Assembly: GCA_015655335.1 (NCBI GenBank) | Contig: JAATFF010000096.1 | Coordinates: forward strand, 1-37,744 | Direction of reading: 5' to 3' | Length of the DNA stretch: 37,744 bases | From: Lysobacterales bacterium | GTDB taxonomy: Bacteria > Pseudomonadota > Gammaproteobacteria > Xanthomonadales > Rhodanobacteraceae | Shown: positions 1 to 8,035 of the stretch, in pieces | Position numbering within the stretch: position 1 is the first letter of the stretch | Layout of the letters: every line of letters begins with the position of its first letter | Made by a program: the position numbers and the translations under genes | Notes under the pieces: model-generated | Seen by the model: only the letters and a program-made list of their open reading frames with translations | Told to the model about the DNA's origin: nothing | The model's database searches: none

Positions 1-2
1 AC

Positions 3-767
3 CTCACCGCCACCAATGCACAAATCGTAGCAACGAACGATGTGGTGCTCGCCGCCGGTAACAACCTCACCCTCAATGCCGGCCAAAACACCTACGACGT
101 CCGCCAGAACAACAGCACCAGCCACACCGGTTTGATGAACAACGGCGGCTTGAGCGTGCTGATCGGCAATCGCAGCACCGATGACGGTTACCGCGAACAC
201 GACGTGAGCTACAGCGGCAGCACGGTCGGTAGCTTGAACGGCAGCGTCACGCTCAGTGCGGGCAACGATGTACACATCACCGGCAGCGACGTCATCAGCC
301 AAACCGGCACCGCCATCGTGGGCAAGAACGTCACCATCGATGCGGCGGTGGGCACCAGCGATATCCGCGACACACACAAAGTGAGTCAAGGTGGTATCAA
401 TGTCGGTATCGGAGGCACCGCTGCCCAGGTCGCCAATGCAACGTACTACGCGGTCCAGCGCGGCAGTCAGGCACAAGATGATCGCCTCAAAGCCCTCTAC
501 GCCGCACAAGCTGCGCAGACACTGTTCTCACCCGGTGCCGCCCAAGGGATGAATCTTCCGTGCGGCCAAACCGGCGCCGATGCGATCAGCAACGCGGCTC
601 AAGGCAAAGCCGGCATCGACTTCAAGATCGGCATTGGCGGCAGCAGCGCCAGCATTACCGCGACCACGCTTGATGTAGAGTTCCATTTTCCGGAGGGATT
701 ATTGGAGTGTGAAGTAGTGCTCCAGTTTTATCACGGCTATTTAAGTCTCTATGGCGCATGCTTGTGA
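3..767 (+). CDS. Filamentous haemagglutinin / CdiA-like adhesin, C-terminal fragment (5' end outside window; probably truncated)
   Basis: The frame is open from the first bases of the window, so the gene begins upstream; the GTG at 42 is internal. The peptide is built from haemagglutinin-type beta-helix repeats: LAAGNNLTLNAG, LSAGNDVHITGSD and GKNVTIDAA, followed by GGINVGIGG and FKIGIGGSSASITATT. Such repeats form the shaft of large two-partner-secreted adhesins and contact-dependent-inhibition proteins exported by a TpsB/CdiB pore. In the family, more repeats or a toxin domain should follow. Here the repeat pattern stops near base 675 and about 30 unrelated residues (DVEFHFPEGLLECEV onward) lead to a stop. 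No pretoxin motif, toxin domain or immunity gene follows. I infer truncation by a deletion or recombination junction near 675. Whether the product is still exported cannot be told without the upstream sequence. Confidence 0.75.
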   Translation, partial: LTATNAQIVATNDVVLAAGNNLTLNAGQNTYDVRQNNSTSHTGLMNNGGLSVLIGNRSTDDGYREHDVSYSGSTVGSLNGSVTLSAGNDVHITGSDVISQTGTAIVGKNVTIDAAVGTSDIRDTHKVSQGGINVGIGGTAAQVANATYYAVQRGSQAQDDRLKALYAAQAAQTLFSPGAAQGMNLPCGQTGADAISNAAQGKAGIDFKIGIGGSSASITATTLDVEFHFPEGLLECEVVLQFYHGYLSLYGACL

Positions 768-787
768 CTTAAGTGGGAGGGCGAGAG

Positions 788-1693
788 ATGAAACCGTGCG
801 TACGTTTGATCGTACCCTTTGTTGTGCTTGGACTAAGCCAAACGGTTTGGGCACAGACAGATCCCTTCAACGAACTGGCCGAAGCCGATAGCGGTAATGC
901 GCAGGTCACCTTGACGGTGGCTGGAGTGCCGGCCACATTGCAGCAGTCGCCGATCAGTGTGGCCGAGAATGACGGCGGCGGTGATAGCAGCGACAATCAG
1001 CAGCTGACCAACGCATCGTTCGGCCTACCAGGTCTCTCTGTTTTAACGCTCAGTGGTGGCGAGAATCAAACAGCCGATACATCGACGTCGAACACTGCTT
1101 CGGCAACTGCCGCCTCGTCACTGACCAACGCTTCGGTGCTTGGAGGTCTGGTACAGATTCAAGGGCTCCAAGTGACTGCGAGTTGTAACGATAGCGCCAC
1201 TGGGGATGCTTGCCAGGGATCTACCTCTGTCGGCAGTCTGGTGATTGCCGGACAAACGATTCCGCTGGGTAGCGTGGCTCCCAACACATCTATACCCGTG
1301 GTTGGCAATGTGCCGGTAACAGTCGCGGGGGTTCCGATCCAATTGCCGGTCAATCTCACGCTGACGTTGAATGAGCAATCGACTGGCGGTAACGGCGTAA
1401 GCGATAAAGCGATCAACGTCACAGGATTTCATTTGGTCGGGACTGCAAATGCCGGTTTAGTAAGTCTCGCGGTGGATATTGCTTTGGCGGCACCGGTAGC
1501 GGAGACGGCGGAAGATGAAACTGGAACGGAGTGTTTAGAAGGAGGTCCGGAATATCTGGCCAACCCCGATGATATGGGGAGTTTCTACCAGTGCGTCGAC
1601 CTCGCACTTCACCTTCATACTTGCCCACCTGGTCTTTTATTCAACGTGGAACAAATTGTGTGTGACTGGCCTCAGGATGTGCCGGCGAGGTAA
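788..1693 (+). CDS. Exported protein with choice-of-anchor-like beta domain and C-terminal peritrophin-A (CBM14) chitin-binding domain
   Basis: The ATG at 788 is preceded by GGGAGG at 775-780 with good spacing, so I prefer it to the in-frame GTG at 773. Residues 1-22 (MKPCVRLIVPFVVLGLSQTVWA) are a signal peptide with an AxA-like cut before QTDPF. The middle is rich in Ser, Thr, Val and Gly, with repeated TVAGVP and NEQSTGGNG motifs. It resembles the 'choice-of-anchor P' group of secreted bacterial domains; that match is an inference. The last ~50 residues (ECLEGG...FYQCVD...HTCPPGLLFN...VCDWPQDV) fit the type-2 chitin-binding domain of insect peritrophins and chitinases. The family's cysteines 1, 3, 4 and 5 are present and 2 and 6 are absent. 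The protein probably acts outside the cell and may bind chitin. It lies 20 bases after the adhesin fragment. Confidence 0.8.
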   Translation: MKPCVRLIVPFVVLGLSQTVWAQTDPFNELAEADSGNAQVTLTVAGVPATLQQSPISVAENDGGGDSSDNQQLTNASFGLPGLSVLTLSGGENQTADTSTSNTASATAASSLTNASVLGGLVQIQGLQVTASCNDSATGDACQGSTSVGSLVIAGQTIPLGSVAPNTSIPVVGNVPVTVAGVPIQLPVNLTLTLNEQSTGGNGVSDKAINVTGFHLVGTANAGLVSLAVDIALAAPVAETAEDETGTECLEGGPEYLANPDDMGSFYQCVDLALHLHTCPPGLLFNVEQIVCDWPQDVPAR

Positions 1694-1938
1694 AAAGAAA
1701 TTCGGGCGCTTGGAGTCTTGAGCGCTTTCCCTGAGTGACACGTTTCCCATGGCAATACGCCGCCGAATTAGGTAGGCGTAGCACTATCGATCGCGGTCCC
1801 GATCTTTCGCCGGCTCCGGCGGAGTATCACACTTCGTTTCGGTGGTTTGTTCGGCCTTCGCGTGCAAGTACGTTTCAAAAGACCTGTGAATACCTCAGGG
1901 CCAGAGTCATGGTTAGGCACGACAACTGGCCCGCTATG

Positions 1939-2229
1939 TCATTGGTTGGCAATCCAACTATCCCCAATCTGCTCAAGGCGAACATGGGCTTCTTCGGCAG
2001 AACCTGCGCTCATTTCCATCAGCGTCTCGACGGCTTTTAAAGCAAGCGTTAGCGAATGCGTGTCGACGCACGGCGAAAGCTGCAGTGCTTCCCGCATGAG
2101 GTGGACGACGCCGTGAGCACGTTCCAGCAGCATGTATGAATCGTCCAGCAGGGTGAGTGGGTTGCCGATAGGGGAAGGGAAGTAGCTGGTGTTGAGGGTG
2201 AGCCAAGCACCGTTCGGTTTCTCTTTCAT
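1939..2229 (-). CDS. Small hypothetical protein, 96 aa
   Basis: I do not recognise the family. The open frame reaches upstream to 2451, but the start at 2229 is better supported: AAGGA lies seven bases before the ATG, and the sequence upstream (RDLRTHTHAVAPCGRLHRA) looks non-coding. The product begins MKEKPNGAWLTLNTSYF and continues with predicted amphipathic helices (LLERAHGVVHLMREALQL, LTLALKAVETLMEMSAG, EEAHVRLEQIGD). It has no signal peptide, no membrane segment and one cysteine. The helical, acidic character suggests a small soluble protein. Two further small ORFs lie upstream on the same strand (2357-2488 and 2611-2733), so the three may form a transcription unit. Confidence 0.55.
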   Translation of the reverse strand: MKEKPNGAWLTLNTSYFPSPIGNPLTLLDDSYMLLERAHGVVHLMREALQLSPCVDTHSLTLALKAVETLMEMSAGSAEEAHVRLEQIGDSWIANQ

Positions 2230-2356
2230 CGAAGATTCCTTTGCACGATGGAGCCTGCCGCAAGGCGCGACAGCGTGCGTATGTGTTCGTAGGTCACGCC
2301 GCGTATTGCGCGCGGCGTGAAGGGCTACAGGAAAAATCCTGCTCGTTTTGTCGGAA

Positions 2357-2488
2357 TCAGCTGCTTCCGTTTTGGCGAATGCCCACTGTGGCTCGACGTC
2401 GCTTCGTTGACACGACGGTGAAGTAAGGGAAATGCACCGGGGCGGGGGCACGAAGGCGTGCGGGTGCCGTATGATCGAGCGTAACCAT
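2357..2488 (-). CDS. Candidate small protein, 43 aa
   Basis: This short reverse-strand ORF begins MVTLDHTAPARLRAPAP and ends GIRQNGSS. Its support is a clean ribosome-binding site, AGGAG six bases before the ATG, and its place between two other small ORFs of the same direction. The product is basic and proline/arginine rich, with no recognised domain. A 9-bp palindrome (CACGCCGCG...CGCGGCGTG) lies about 40 bases after the stop without a T-run. It may be spurious; conservation in relatives would decide. Confidence 0.35.
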   Translation of the reverse strand: MVTLDHTAPARLRAPAPVHFPYFTVVSTKRRRATVGIRQNGSS

Positions 2489-2519
2489 GATCAACTCCTA
2501 AGATAGTTGGTAGTGGCCA

Positions 2520-2611
2520 GCGGATCGTCTGAGCGTCAACTCGGGCGATCCGCGTTACTTCACATCATGTCGGGCGTGTCGTGGTCATCAACGCGGATGG
2601 GCACGCCCGAC
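2520..2611. repeat. Two neighbouring inverted repeats
   Basis: GCGGATCG (2520-2527) pairs with CGATCCGC (2546-2553). GTCGGGCGTG (2569-2578) pairs perfectly with CACGCCCGAC (2602-2611) across 23 bases. The second sits directly at the stop of the 40-aa ORF on the reverse strand and could act as a transcript-stabilising or weak stop hairpin. Neither has a T-run. Confidence 0.5.
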
Positions 2612-2733
2612 TACCGCACCTTCGCATGAAGTGCGATGTGCAATCTGTCGGGATCGAATGATTCGATGCGTTGGCCAATGCCTACGCGACACATGCGAAA
2701 GAGCTTGGCTAAGGTGGGAGCATCGTTACCCAT
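2611..2733 (-). CDS. Candidate small protein, 40 aa
   Basis: The ORF starts MGNDAPTLAKLFRMCRVGIG and ends LHIALHAKVR. GGAAG seven bases before the ATG is a convincing ribosome-binding site. The composition, with alternating charged and hydrophobic residues, looks like a real helical mini-protein. Its stop overlaps one arm of an inverted repeat (2569-2578 / 2602-2611). I do not recognise the family. It is the first of three same-strand small ORFs. Confidence 0.35.
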   Translation of the reverse strand: MGNDAPTLAKLFRMCRVGIGQRIESFDPDRLHIALHAKVR

Positions 2734-2874
2734 GCCATATCTTCCTGTAAACGACTGTATTCATGGGTGCGCGGACATCCCTGCCTCATAGCGTGCGCTG
2801 CCGAAAGCAGGTGCCAAAAAAAAGCGGGCACAAAACAGGAGTCCAAGTCTGAGATATCCCCACGTTTTTTGCTT

Positions 2875-2900
2875 GTCATCCCAGCTTTGGCTGGGATGAC
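2875..2900. repeat. REP-like palindrome
   Basis: GTCATCCCAGC (2875-2885), loop TTTG, GCTGGGATGAC (2890-2900): a perfect 11-bp stem. The sequence matches the GTCATCCCAGC-type extragenic palindromes common in Xanthomonadales genomes (from memory). Only this one copy was seen in the window. Confidence 0.7.
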
Positions 2901-3182
2901 GGCTGGGCGGCATGAGGGGTCGTGTTAGCTTGCAGAGCCTGCCGATTTTGTTGAAACCATCAGGCAGAAAACGTGGTGATACCTCAGAGCCAGAGCGCAG
3001 TTTTGCTATAGGGCTTCGTACATTCCAATGGACGCAAAACATAGACTGGCTTTGAAAGTCCAATCTATGTCCTGTTTTGGATTTCTCGGAGAGCGAAATT
3101 GAAGCGAAACGACCGATGTGGTTGTCGCAAACGTTCTTCGCGTGGCTTATGGTGCGGGAGACGTCGCATCGTTTTGAGGGCT

Positions 3183-3206
3183 CCAAGTCATTGGCTCATG
3201 ACTTGG
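3183..3206 (-). terminator. Hairpin downstream of the AGE epimerase gene
   Basis: CCAAGTCAT (3183-3191) and ATGACTTGG (3198-3206) form a 9-bp stem with a six-base loop, about 45 bases beyond the stop of the leftward operon. No T-run follows on the reverse strand, so termination is only possible, not shown. Confidence 0.35.
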
Positions 3207-3250
3207 AACTTCGCTGCTTCCTGTAGCCAGAAGCTAGTCTGCTGTCGCGA

Positions 3251-4468
3251 TCAGGGCGTACCGCCAGACCGGATCAGGGCGAGCACTTCGTAGCACGCGC
3301 CCATGGTGTGGTAGTCGGTTTTGCCGGCAGGACTTTTCTCGTCGCTGTAGGAACGATTGTCCCGCGTGAGGATGCGGAACCAGGCGCCGTAGTGATGATC
3401 CACCAGATGCTCCCACGCATAGGTCCACAGCTTTACATACCATTCGTCATAGACGGGCATGTTGGTGTGCGAATGAAGCAGGGCGGCGGCGGCGAGGGAT
3501 TCGGCCTGCACCCAGAAATATTTGTCGTCGTCGCAGATCTTGCCGTCCGGCGCGAAGCCGTAGCACAGGCCGCCGTATGGTTTGTCCCAGGAGCGTGCGA
3601 CTGCCGTGTCGAACAGGTGGCGTGCGGTGGGCAACAACCACGTTTCCTCGCGGCCGCGTTCCATCAGCAGCGGCTCCATGATCAGCAGCAGTTTCGCCCA
3701 TTCCGTTTGATGCCCGGGCTGGAAACCCCAGGGACGGAACAAGTGTTTCGGCTCGTCGCGGTGGTAATCCCAATCGATGGACCAATCCGTGTGGTAGTGC
3801 TCCCACACCAGTCCGCCGGCGAGTTCGGCCTGACGGCGCGTTATCGCGTGTGCGAGTGTTAGCGCGCGATCGAGATAGCGCGGGTCGTCGCTCGCCTGAT
3901 AGGCCGCAAGCATTGCCTCGCACATATGCATGTTGGCGTTTTGGCCGCGATAGTCGCTGAACGTCCAGTTCGCGTCGGCTTCGTCGCGATAAAGATCGGC
4001 GTGCGGATCCCAGTAACGCTGTTCCAGCAGATGCCAAGTTTCATCCATCCATCCGGCCGCTTCGGAAATACCGGCCTTTAGCGCAGTGGAGTAGGCGAGC
4101 AAGACGAACGCCACGCCGTAAGCGTGATTGGTTCGATCTTCCGGTTTGCCGTCGCGAATGGTCCATGCGTAGCCACCTGTCGCGGGGTCGCGATGTGCAT
4201 CGCGCAGATAGCGCAGACCGTGCCGCGCGGCGCGGATGTATTCCTCGTTGCTGAACTCGATGGCCGCCATCGCGTAGTTGAAGACGAAACGCGTGCTGCT
4301 CACCAAGTGACGGTGACTGGCGTCATAGACGGTGCCGTCGTCGCGGAAATAATGAAAAAAACCACCTTTCGGATCGATGGCGCGCGGGTGATAGAACGCC
4401 ATCGTTTTTGCGATGTGATCGCGCAGGAAGGCTTCGGAGCGAAAATCCGGTGCGGCCGACGTCGTCAT
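3251..4468 (-). CDS. AGE-family epimerase/isomerase (likely D-mannose isomerase), 405 aa
   Basis: This is a cytosolic (alpha/alpha)6-barrel enzyme of the N-acylglucosamine 2-epimerase family. Members interconvert mannose with fructose or glucose, or epimerise N-acylglucosamine or cellobiose. The family's active-site pattern is visible: Arg60 in SSTRFVFNYA, NANMHMCEAML at 177-187, His253 in PGHQTEWAKLL and His387 in DYHTMG. The start MTTSAAPDF at 4468 gives a normal family length; the frame extends further upstream only inside the kinase gene. Its ATG overlaps the fructokinase stop as ATGA (4465-4468), a sign of translational coupling. With a fructokinase just before it and a GH92 mannosidase across the divergent promoter, conversion of mannose to fructose is the most likely role. 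Exact substrate preference cannot be read from the sequence. Confidence 0.88.
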   Translation of the reverse strand: MTTSAAPDFRSEAFLRDHIAKTMAFYHPRAIDPKGGFFHYFRDDGTVYDASHRHLVSSTRFVFNYAMAAIEFSNEEYIRAARHGLRYLRDAHRDPATGGYAWTIRDGKPEDRTNHAYGVAFVLLAYSTALKAGISEAAGWMDETWHLLEQRYWDPHADLYRDEADANWTFSDYRGQNANMHMCEAMLAAYQASDDPRYLDRALTLAHAITRRQAELAGGLVWEHYHTDWSIDWDYHRDEPKHLFRPWGFQPGHQTEWAKLLLIMEPLLMERGREETWLLPTARHLFDTAVARSWDKPYGGLCYGFAPDGKICDDDKYFWVQAESLAAAALLHSHTNMPVYDEWYVKLWTYAWEHLVDHHYGAWFRILTRDNRSYSDEKSPAGKTDYHTMGACYEVLALIRSGGTP

Positions 4469-5442
4469 GCGTGAGTCTCCATAAAATGTTCCACCTCGCT
4501 GGCGTCGGCCATCGCGGCAAACGAGCCATGCCGTCCTACGGCGAGCGCGCCGCAAGCGCTGGCATAGCGCAGCGCGGCATGCAGGTGCGGCAGCGTGCCG
4601 ATCCATGCATCGAGGTTGTTGGGGGTGATTTCTTGGATGGCCAATTGGTGCAGCAGGCCACCGACGAAGGCATCGCCTGCACCGGTGCTATCGACCATCG
4701 GAACGTTGTAGCAAGGCAGCTCGCCTTCGGCGTCGGGGTGATACCAGCGAAGCGGCAAGGCACCATCTGTCACAACCAACAAGCGTGCGCTGCCGCGCCA
4801 AAGACGATCGAGCAACGCTTCTTCGCCTTCGGTGGCCAGCCAATCGAATTCCTCTGCGCTGAGCTTCACAACATCGGCAAGATGCAGGGCCGGCCACGCG
4901 TAAGTCCGTGGCTCGCTGCCGCGAGGCCATAGCGCGGGACGCAAGTTCAGATCGAAGCTGACCAGGGCGCCAGCACGCCGCGCGCGCTGCATGCCTTCCA
5001 TCGTGGCCGCGGCGAGGTTCGGATCGGTCAGGCTGTTGGAGCAGGCGTGAAACGCCGCGGTATTGTCGAACGCTTGAGTGCGGAAATGTTCGGCGCGAAA
5101 CAGCAAGTCTGCAGAGGGTGGCCGATAGAAGCTGAAACTGCGTTCGCCGTGTGCGTCCAAGGTCACGAAAGCTAGCGCCGTATTGGCTTCGCCTGTGCGC
5201 GCGACATCGGCTGTATCAACGCCTGCGTCTTGCAGGCTATGCAGTAAGAAATCCCCAAAGCGATCATGCCCCAACATGCCCGCGAATCGTGCATGCCCCC
5301 CGAGTCTAGCCACCGCCACGGCGACGTTGGCCGGTGCGCCGCCGGCAAAGGGAAGGAAGTGTGGTGCAAAGCCCTGGCCATCATTGCCTTCGCCGTGCAT
5401 GTCGATCAAAGCCTCGCCGAAGCAAAGGATGGAACGTTTCAT
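4465..5442 (-). CDS. PfkB-family fructokinase, 325 aa
   Basis: This is a ribokinase-fold sugar kinase that would phosphorylate fructose to fructose 6-phosphate with ATP in the cytosol. PfkB signature 1 is seen as AGGAPANVAVAVARLGG (33-49) and signature 2 as DSTGAGDAFVGG (251-262), with catalytic base Asp257 and the GAGD anion hole. SFDLNLRP at 162-169 is typical of ScrK-like fructokinases. The ATG at 5442 follows a TTG at 5445; the ATG gives MKRSILCFGEALID, the usual beginning. It is the third gene of the lacI-transporter-kinase-epimerase operon, 73 bases after the transporter and overlapping the epimerase by four bases. A related hexose kinase activity is possible, but the context favours fructose made by the AGE enzyme. 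Confidence 0.9.
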   Translation of the reverse strand: MKRSILCFGEALIDMHGEGNDGQGFAPHFLPFAGGAPANVAVAVARLGGHARFAGMLGHDRFGDFLLHSLQDAGVDTADVARTGEANTALAFVTLDAHGERSFSFYRPPSADLLFRAEHFRTQAFDNTAAFHACSNSLTDPNLAAATMEGMQRARRAGALVSFDLNLRPALWPRGSEPRTYAWPALHLADVVKLSAEEFDWLATEGEEALLDRLWRGSARLLVVTDGALPLRWYHPDAEGELPCYNVPMVDSTGAGDAFVGGLLHQLAIQEITPNNLDAWIGTLPHLHAALRYASACGALAVGRHGSFAAMADASEVEHFMETHA

Positions 5443-5515
5443 CAAGTAAACCCCAAAACGTCGTAATGCCGCGTGCGTCGTCGGCGGATGGATTGCAAGC
5501 TCTCAGATTAGATGT

Positions 5516-6841
5516 TCACGGCTGCGCATCGGCTGGTGCGGTGCGGATGCGCGAGCCGCTCAGGCCGTAGAAAACAATGTATGCGTAGCACAGCAGCGGC
5601 AGGAAAAACGCATGCTGTACCCCGATGCTATCGGCCAGAAAACCCTGCAGGTAGGGCATCAACGCACCGCCCACGATGGCCATGATCAGCAAGCTGGATG
5701 CTTTGCCGGTGAGTGGCCCCATGCGCTCGATACCGAGCGAGAAAATGGTCGGGAACATGATCGAGTTGAACAGGCCGATTGCCACGATGCTGTACATCGC
5801 CGTTGTGCCGCTGGTGGCCATCGTAATCAGCAGCAACACGATGTTGACCGTCGCGAACGCCGCCAGCAATTTGCGCGGCGACATCTTCGCCAGCAATGCC
5901 GAACCGAAGAAACGGCCGATCATTGCACCGCCCCAGTACAGCGAGACGTAGTGCGCCGCTTGCTGTTCGGTCATATGGCCGATATCGGGCTGCGACAAAT
6001 AGTTCACCATGAAGCTGCCGATCGACACTTCGGCGCCCACATAGAAGAAGATGCCGAGCACGCCAAACAGTACGTGCGGATAGCGCAGTGCATCGAGCAG
6101 GCTATGCCGATGCGTGTCGGCCTTTTCGGTGCTCTCATCCAATGATGGCAGTCGGAATATCCACACGAATATCGCTAGCAATACCAACACGACAGCAAGG
6201 CCGATATACGGGGTTTGCACGGATTGCGCTTCCTGCGTGCGATAGAGCATCTGCCCGCTGGCCGAAAGTTGTGCAATATCGCTGGCGCTTTTCACCTTGG
6301 TGGACAGGATCAGCAAGCTGCCGAGCATAGGCGCGATGGTCGTGCCCAGCGAATTCAGCGCTTGCGCCAACGTCAGGCGGCTGGAGCTGGTTTTCTCCGG
6401 CCCCAACAAGGCGACATAGGGATTAGCCGCCACTTGCAGCAAGGTAATGCCGGTGGCGAGCACGAACAGCGCGCCGAGGAACGCAGGATAGAGCCGCAAA
6501 TCGGCGGCCGGCCAGAAACCCACGGCACCGATGCCGGCAACGATCAGCCCGGCAACGATGCTTTTCTTGTACCCAAGGTGCGCCACAACCCGGCCCGCCG
6601 GTAACGACATCAGGAAGTACGCGCCGAAGAAAGTGAACTGCACGAGCATGGCTTGTGCATAGTTCAGCTCGAACACGGCTTTGAGATGCGGAATCAGAAT
6701 GTCGTTCAATGCGGTTAGAAATCCCCACATGAAAAACACCGTGGTGATCACGGTCAGCGCCAACGGATAGTAGGTGTAGCGACTATCGCTCGATGTTGAG
6801 GCGGAGGCAGAGGACGGAGCAGGCGGTGCAGTAAAAGCCAT
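5516..6841 (-). CDS. FucP-type sugar:proton symporter (MFS), 441 aa
   Basis: This is an inner-membrane sugar importer of the fucose/glucose/galactose:H+ symporter branch of the major facilitator superfamily. The diagnostic first helix region is present (FFMWGFLTALNDILIPHLK, about 36-54), followed by QFTFFGAYFLMSLPAG and LGYKKSIVAGL. Late conserved motifs are MFPTIFSLGIERMG and GGALMPYLQGFLAD. About twelve hydrophobic segments and the length fit the family. The start lies 17 bases after the LacI stop, so the genes are co-transcribed. By context it would carry mannose or manno-oligosaccharides released by the divergent GH92 enzyme. A short Ser/Ala-rich N-terminus (SSASASTSSDS) precedes the first helix. 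Confidence 0.9.
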   Translation of the reverse strand: MAFTAPPAPSSASASTSSDSRYTYYPLALTVITTVFFMWGFLTALNDILIPHLKAVFELNYAQAMLVQFTFFGAYFLMSLPAGRVVAHLGYKKSIVAGLIVAGIGAVGFWPAADLRLYPAFLGALFVLATGITLLQVAANPYVALLGPEKTSSSRLTLAQALNSLGTTIAPMLGSLLILSTKVKSASDIAQLSASGQMLYRTQEAQSVQTPYIGLAVVLVLLAIFVWIFRLPSLDESTEKADTHRHSLLDALRYPHVLFGVLGIFFYVGAEVSIGSFMVNYLSQPDIGHMTEQQAAHYVSLYWGGAMIGRFFGSALLAKMSPRKLLAAFATVNIVLLLITMATSGTTAMYSIVAIGLFNSIMFPTIFSLGIERMGPLTGKASSLLIMAIVGGALMPYLQGFLADSIGVQHAFFLPLLCYAYIVFYGLSGSRIRTAPADAQP

Positions 6842-6858
6842 GATGGATTCCGTATGAA

Positions 6859-7911
6859 TCAGGCGACGTGCGGCGCACAGCTGCTGGCGCGTACCAGCAA
6901 TTGCACCGGAACGATGGTCTGGCGGGGCGACGACGAGGGCTCCTGCAAACGCTGCAGGATCAATTCAGCCGCCTGGCGTCCGCGGGCACGTGGCGTGACC
7001 GCCAAGGTGGTCAACGGCGGTGCGCTGACGGCGGCTTCGGCGATATCGTCAAAACCGGTAAGGGCGAAGTCGCGGCCAGGTTGCAGTCCGCGCTTGTGCA
7101 GGCCAAGCATCAGGCCCAGTGCGACCGCGTCGTTGTAGCAGACGGCCGCCGTGGGCGCGGCGGTTCCGCTGAACAGCTGATCGCATTGCGCTACTGCATC
7201 CAATCGGTTGGGAATGCATTCCACCATCCAGTTGGGCTGTACTGGCAAACCTGCTTTCTGCATCGATTCGGTATAACCGGCGCGGCGTTGCCGGCAAGAG
7301 CTGGAACTGAGGTGGCCGCCATAGAACGCGATGCGTTGGTGTCCTTGCGCAATCAAATGCTCGGTGGCGAGCCGCGCGCCATGCTGGTTGTCCAGAAACA
7401 ATCGATCCCAGTGGTCGCAGGCGGCAATGTCGCCGCCCACTTCGCGGTTGAACAACAGCAACGGCGTATGCGAACCCACGGCAGCGAGGATCTGCTGGGC
7501 ATCGCTGCTCTCGGCCGGAGAAAGGATGATGCCGGCCGGCCCATGCTCCATCAGCGAGCCCAGCACTGCCAGTTCCCGTTCGGTGGATTCGCTGGTGCTG
7601 CCAAGCAGGGTGACAAAACCGGTGTTGCCCAGGATCTCGTCGACACCTGCGGCAAATTCGGCGAAGAAGGGGTTGGCCAGATCGTTGAGCACCAGTGCGA
7701 TGCTCGATGACGTGCGCCGCCGCAGATTCGCGGCCGCACGGTTATACACATAGCCTTGCCGCAGCAGCTCCTCTTCGACGCGGGCGCGGGTGTGTTTGTT
7801 GACCAATGGACTACCCCGCAACACCAGCGAGACGGTTGCGCGAGAGACGTCGCAACCGGCTGCAATATCGCTTAGGGTGACCTTGCGGCCGACCGGCGGT
7901 GTGTTCCCCAT
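6859..7911 (-). CDS. LacI-family transcriptional regulator of the mannoside cluster, 350 aa
   Basis: The N-terminal LacI helix-turn-helix and hinge are clear at about 10-58: VTLSDIAAGCDVSRATVSLVL, then NKHTRARVEEELLRQGYVYN and AANLRRRTS. A periplasmic-binding-protein-like sensor domain follows (IALVLNDLANPFFAEFAAGV; TGFDDIAEAAVSAPPLTTLAV). The ATG at 7911 has AAGGA about ten bases upstream. It is the first gene of the operon running to 3251. It lies next to a near-perfect LacI-type palindrome only 18 bases from its start codon, which points to autoregulation. The likely inducer is mannose, fructose or a derivative. This is a local repressor rather than a global regulator, judged from gene position alone. 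Confidence 0.92.
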   Translation of the reverse strand: MGNTPPVGRKVTLSDIAAGCDVSRATVSLVLRGSPLVNKHTRARVEEELLRQGYVYNRAAANLRRRTSSSIALVLNDLANPFFAEFAAGVDEILGNTGFVTLLGSTSESTERELAVLGSLMEHGPAGIILSPAESSDAQQILAAVGSHTPLLLFNREVGGDIAACDHWDRLFLDNQHGARLATEHLIAQGHQRIAFYGGHLSSSSCRQRRAGYTESMQKAGLPVQPNWMVECIPNRLDAVAQCDQLFSGTAAPTAAVCYNDAVALGLMLGLHKRGLQPGRDFALTGFDDIAEAAVSAPPLTTLAVTPRARGRQAAELILQRLQEPSSSPRQTIVPVQLLVRASSCAPHVA

Positions 7912-7929
7912 TTATGCCAGATCCTTGCG

Positions 7930-7945
7930 TTTGGAACGATCCAAA
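7930..7945. promoter_or_regulatory. LacI-type operator 1 (divergent promoter region)
   Basis: TTTGGAACGATCCAAA is a 16-bp palindrome centred on CG with seven of eight half-site positions matching, as expected for LacI/PurR-family operators. It sits 18 bases upstream of the regulator start and faces the GH92 gene. Confidence 0.75.
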
Positions 7946-8019
7946 TTTACCTGAATCGGGAAAATGGCGATCACGCAGTGCAACATGCGGAGAACTTCCG
8001 GCAGTGCTAGCTTGCCGGA

Positions 8020-8035
8020 TTTAGACCGATCCAAA
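8020..8035. promoter_or_regulatory. LacI-type operator 2, close to the GH92 start
   Basis: TTTAGACCGATCCAAA shares its right half-site (GATCCAAA) with operator 1 and has six of eight paired positions. It ends 23 bases before the GH92 ATG. A small stem, CCGGCA (7998-8003) with TGCCGG (8013-8018), lies just upstream. Two sites 90 bases apart could allow looped repression of both directions. Confidence 0.65.

Larger units (their letters stand above)
2734..3250. other. Intergenic stretch without a supported gene
   Basis: No ORF here has a convincing start or protein-like composition. It holds the REP-like hairpin at 2875-2900, an imperfect palindrome around 3039-3071 (ACATAGA...TCTATGT) and the hairpin at 3183-3206. 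Confidence 0.6.

Noticed and set aside
1706..1725. Possible terminator after the CBM14 gene (GCGCT...AGCGC, then TTT)
   Set aside because: The stem is only five base pairs with a ten-base loop; too weak to list.
2761..3186. Reverse-strand ORF of 141 codons
   Set aside because: It runs through the REP palindrome (PPSRHPSQSWDDKQK is read-through of that repeat) and has no ribosome-binding site or family resemblance.
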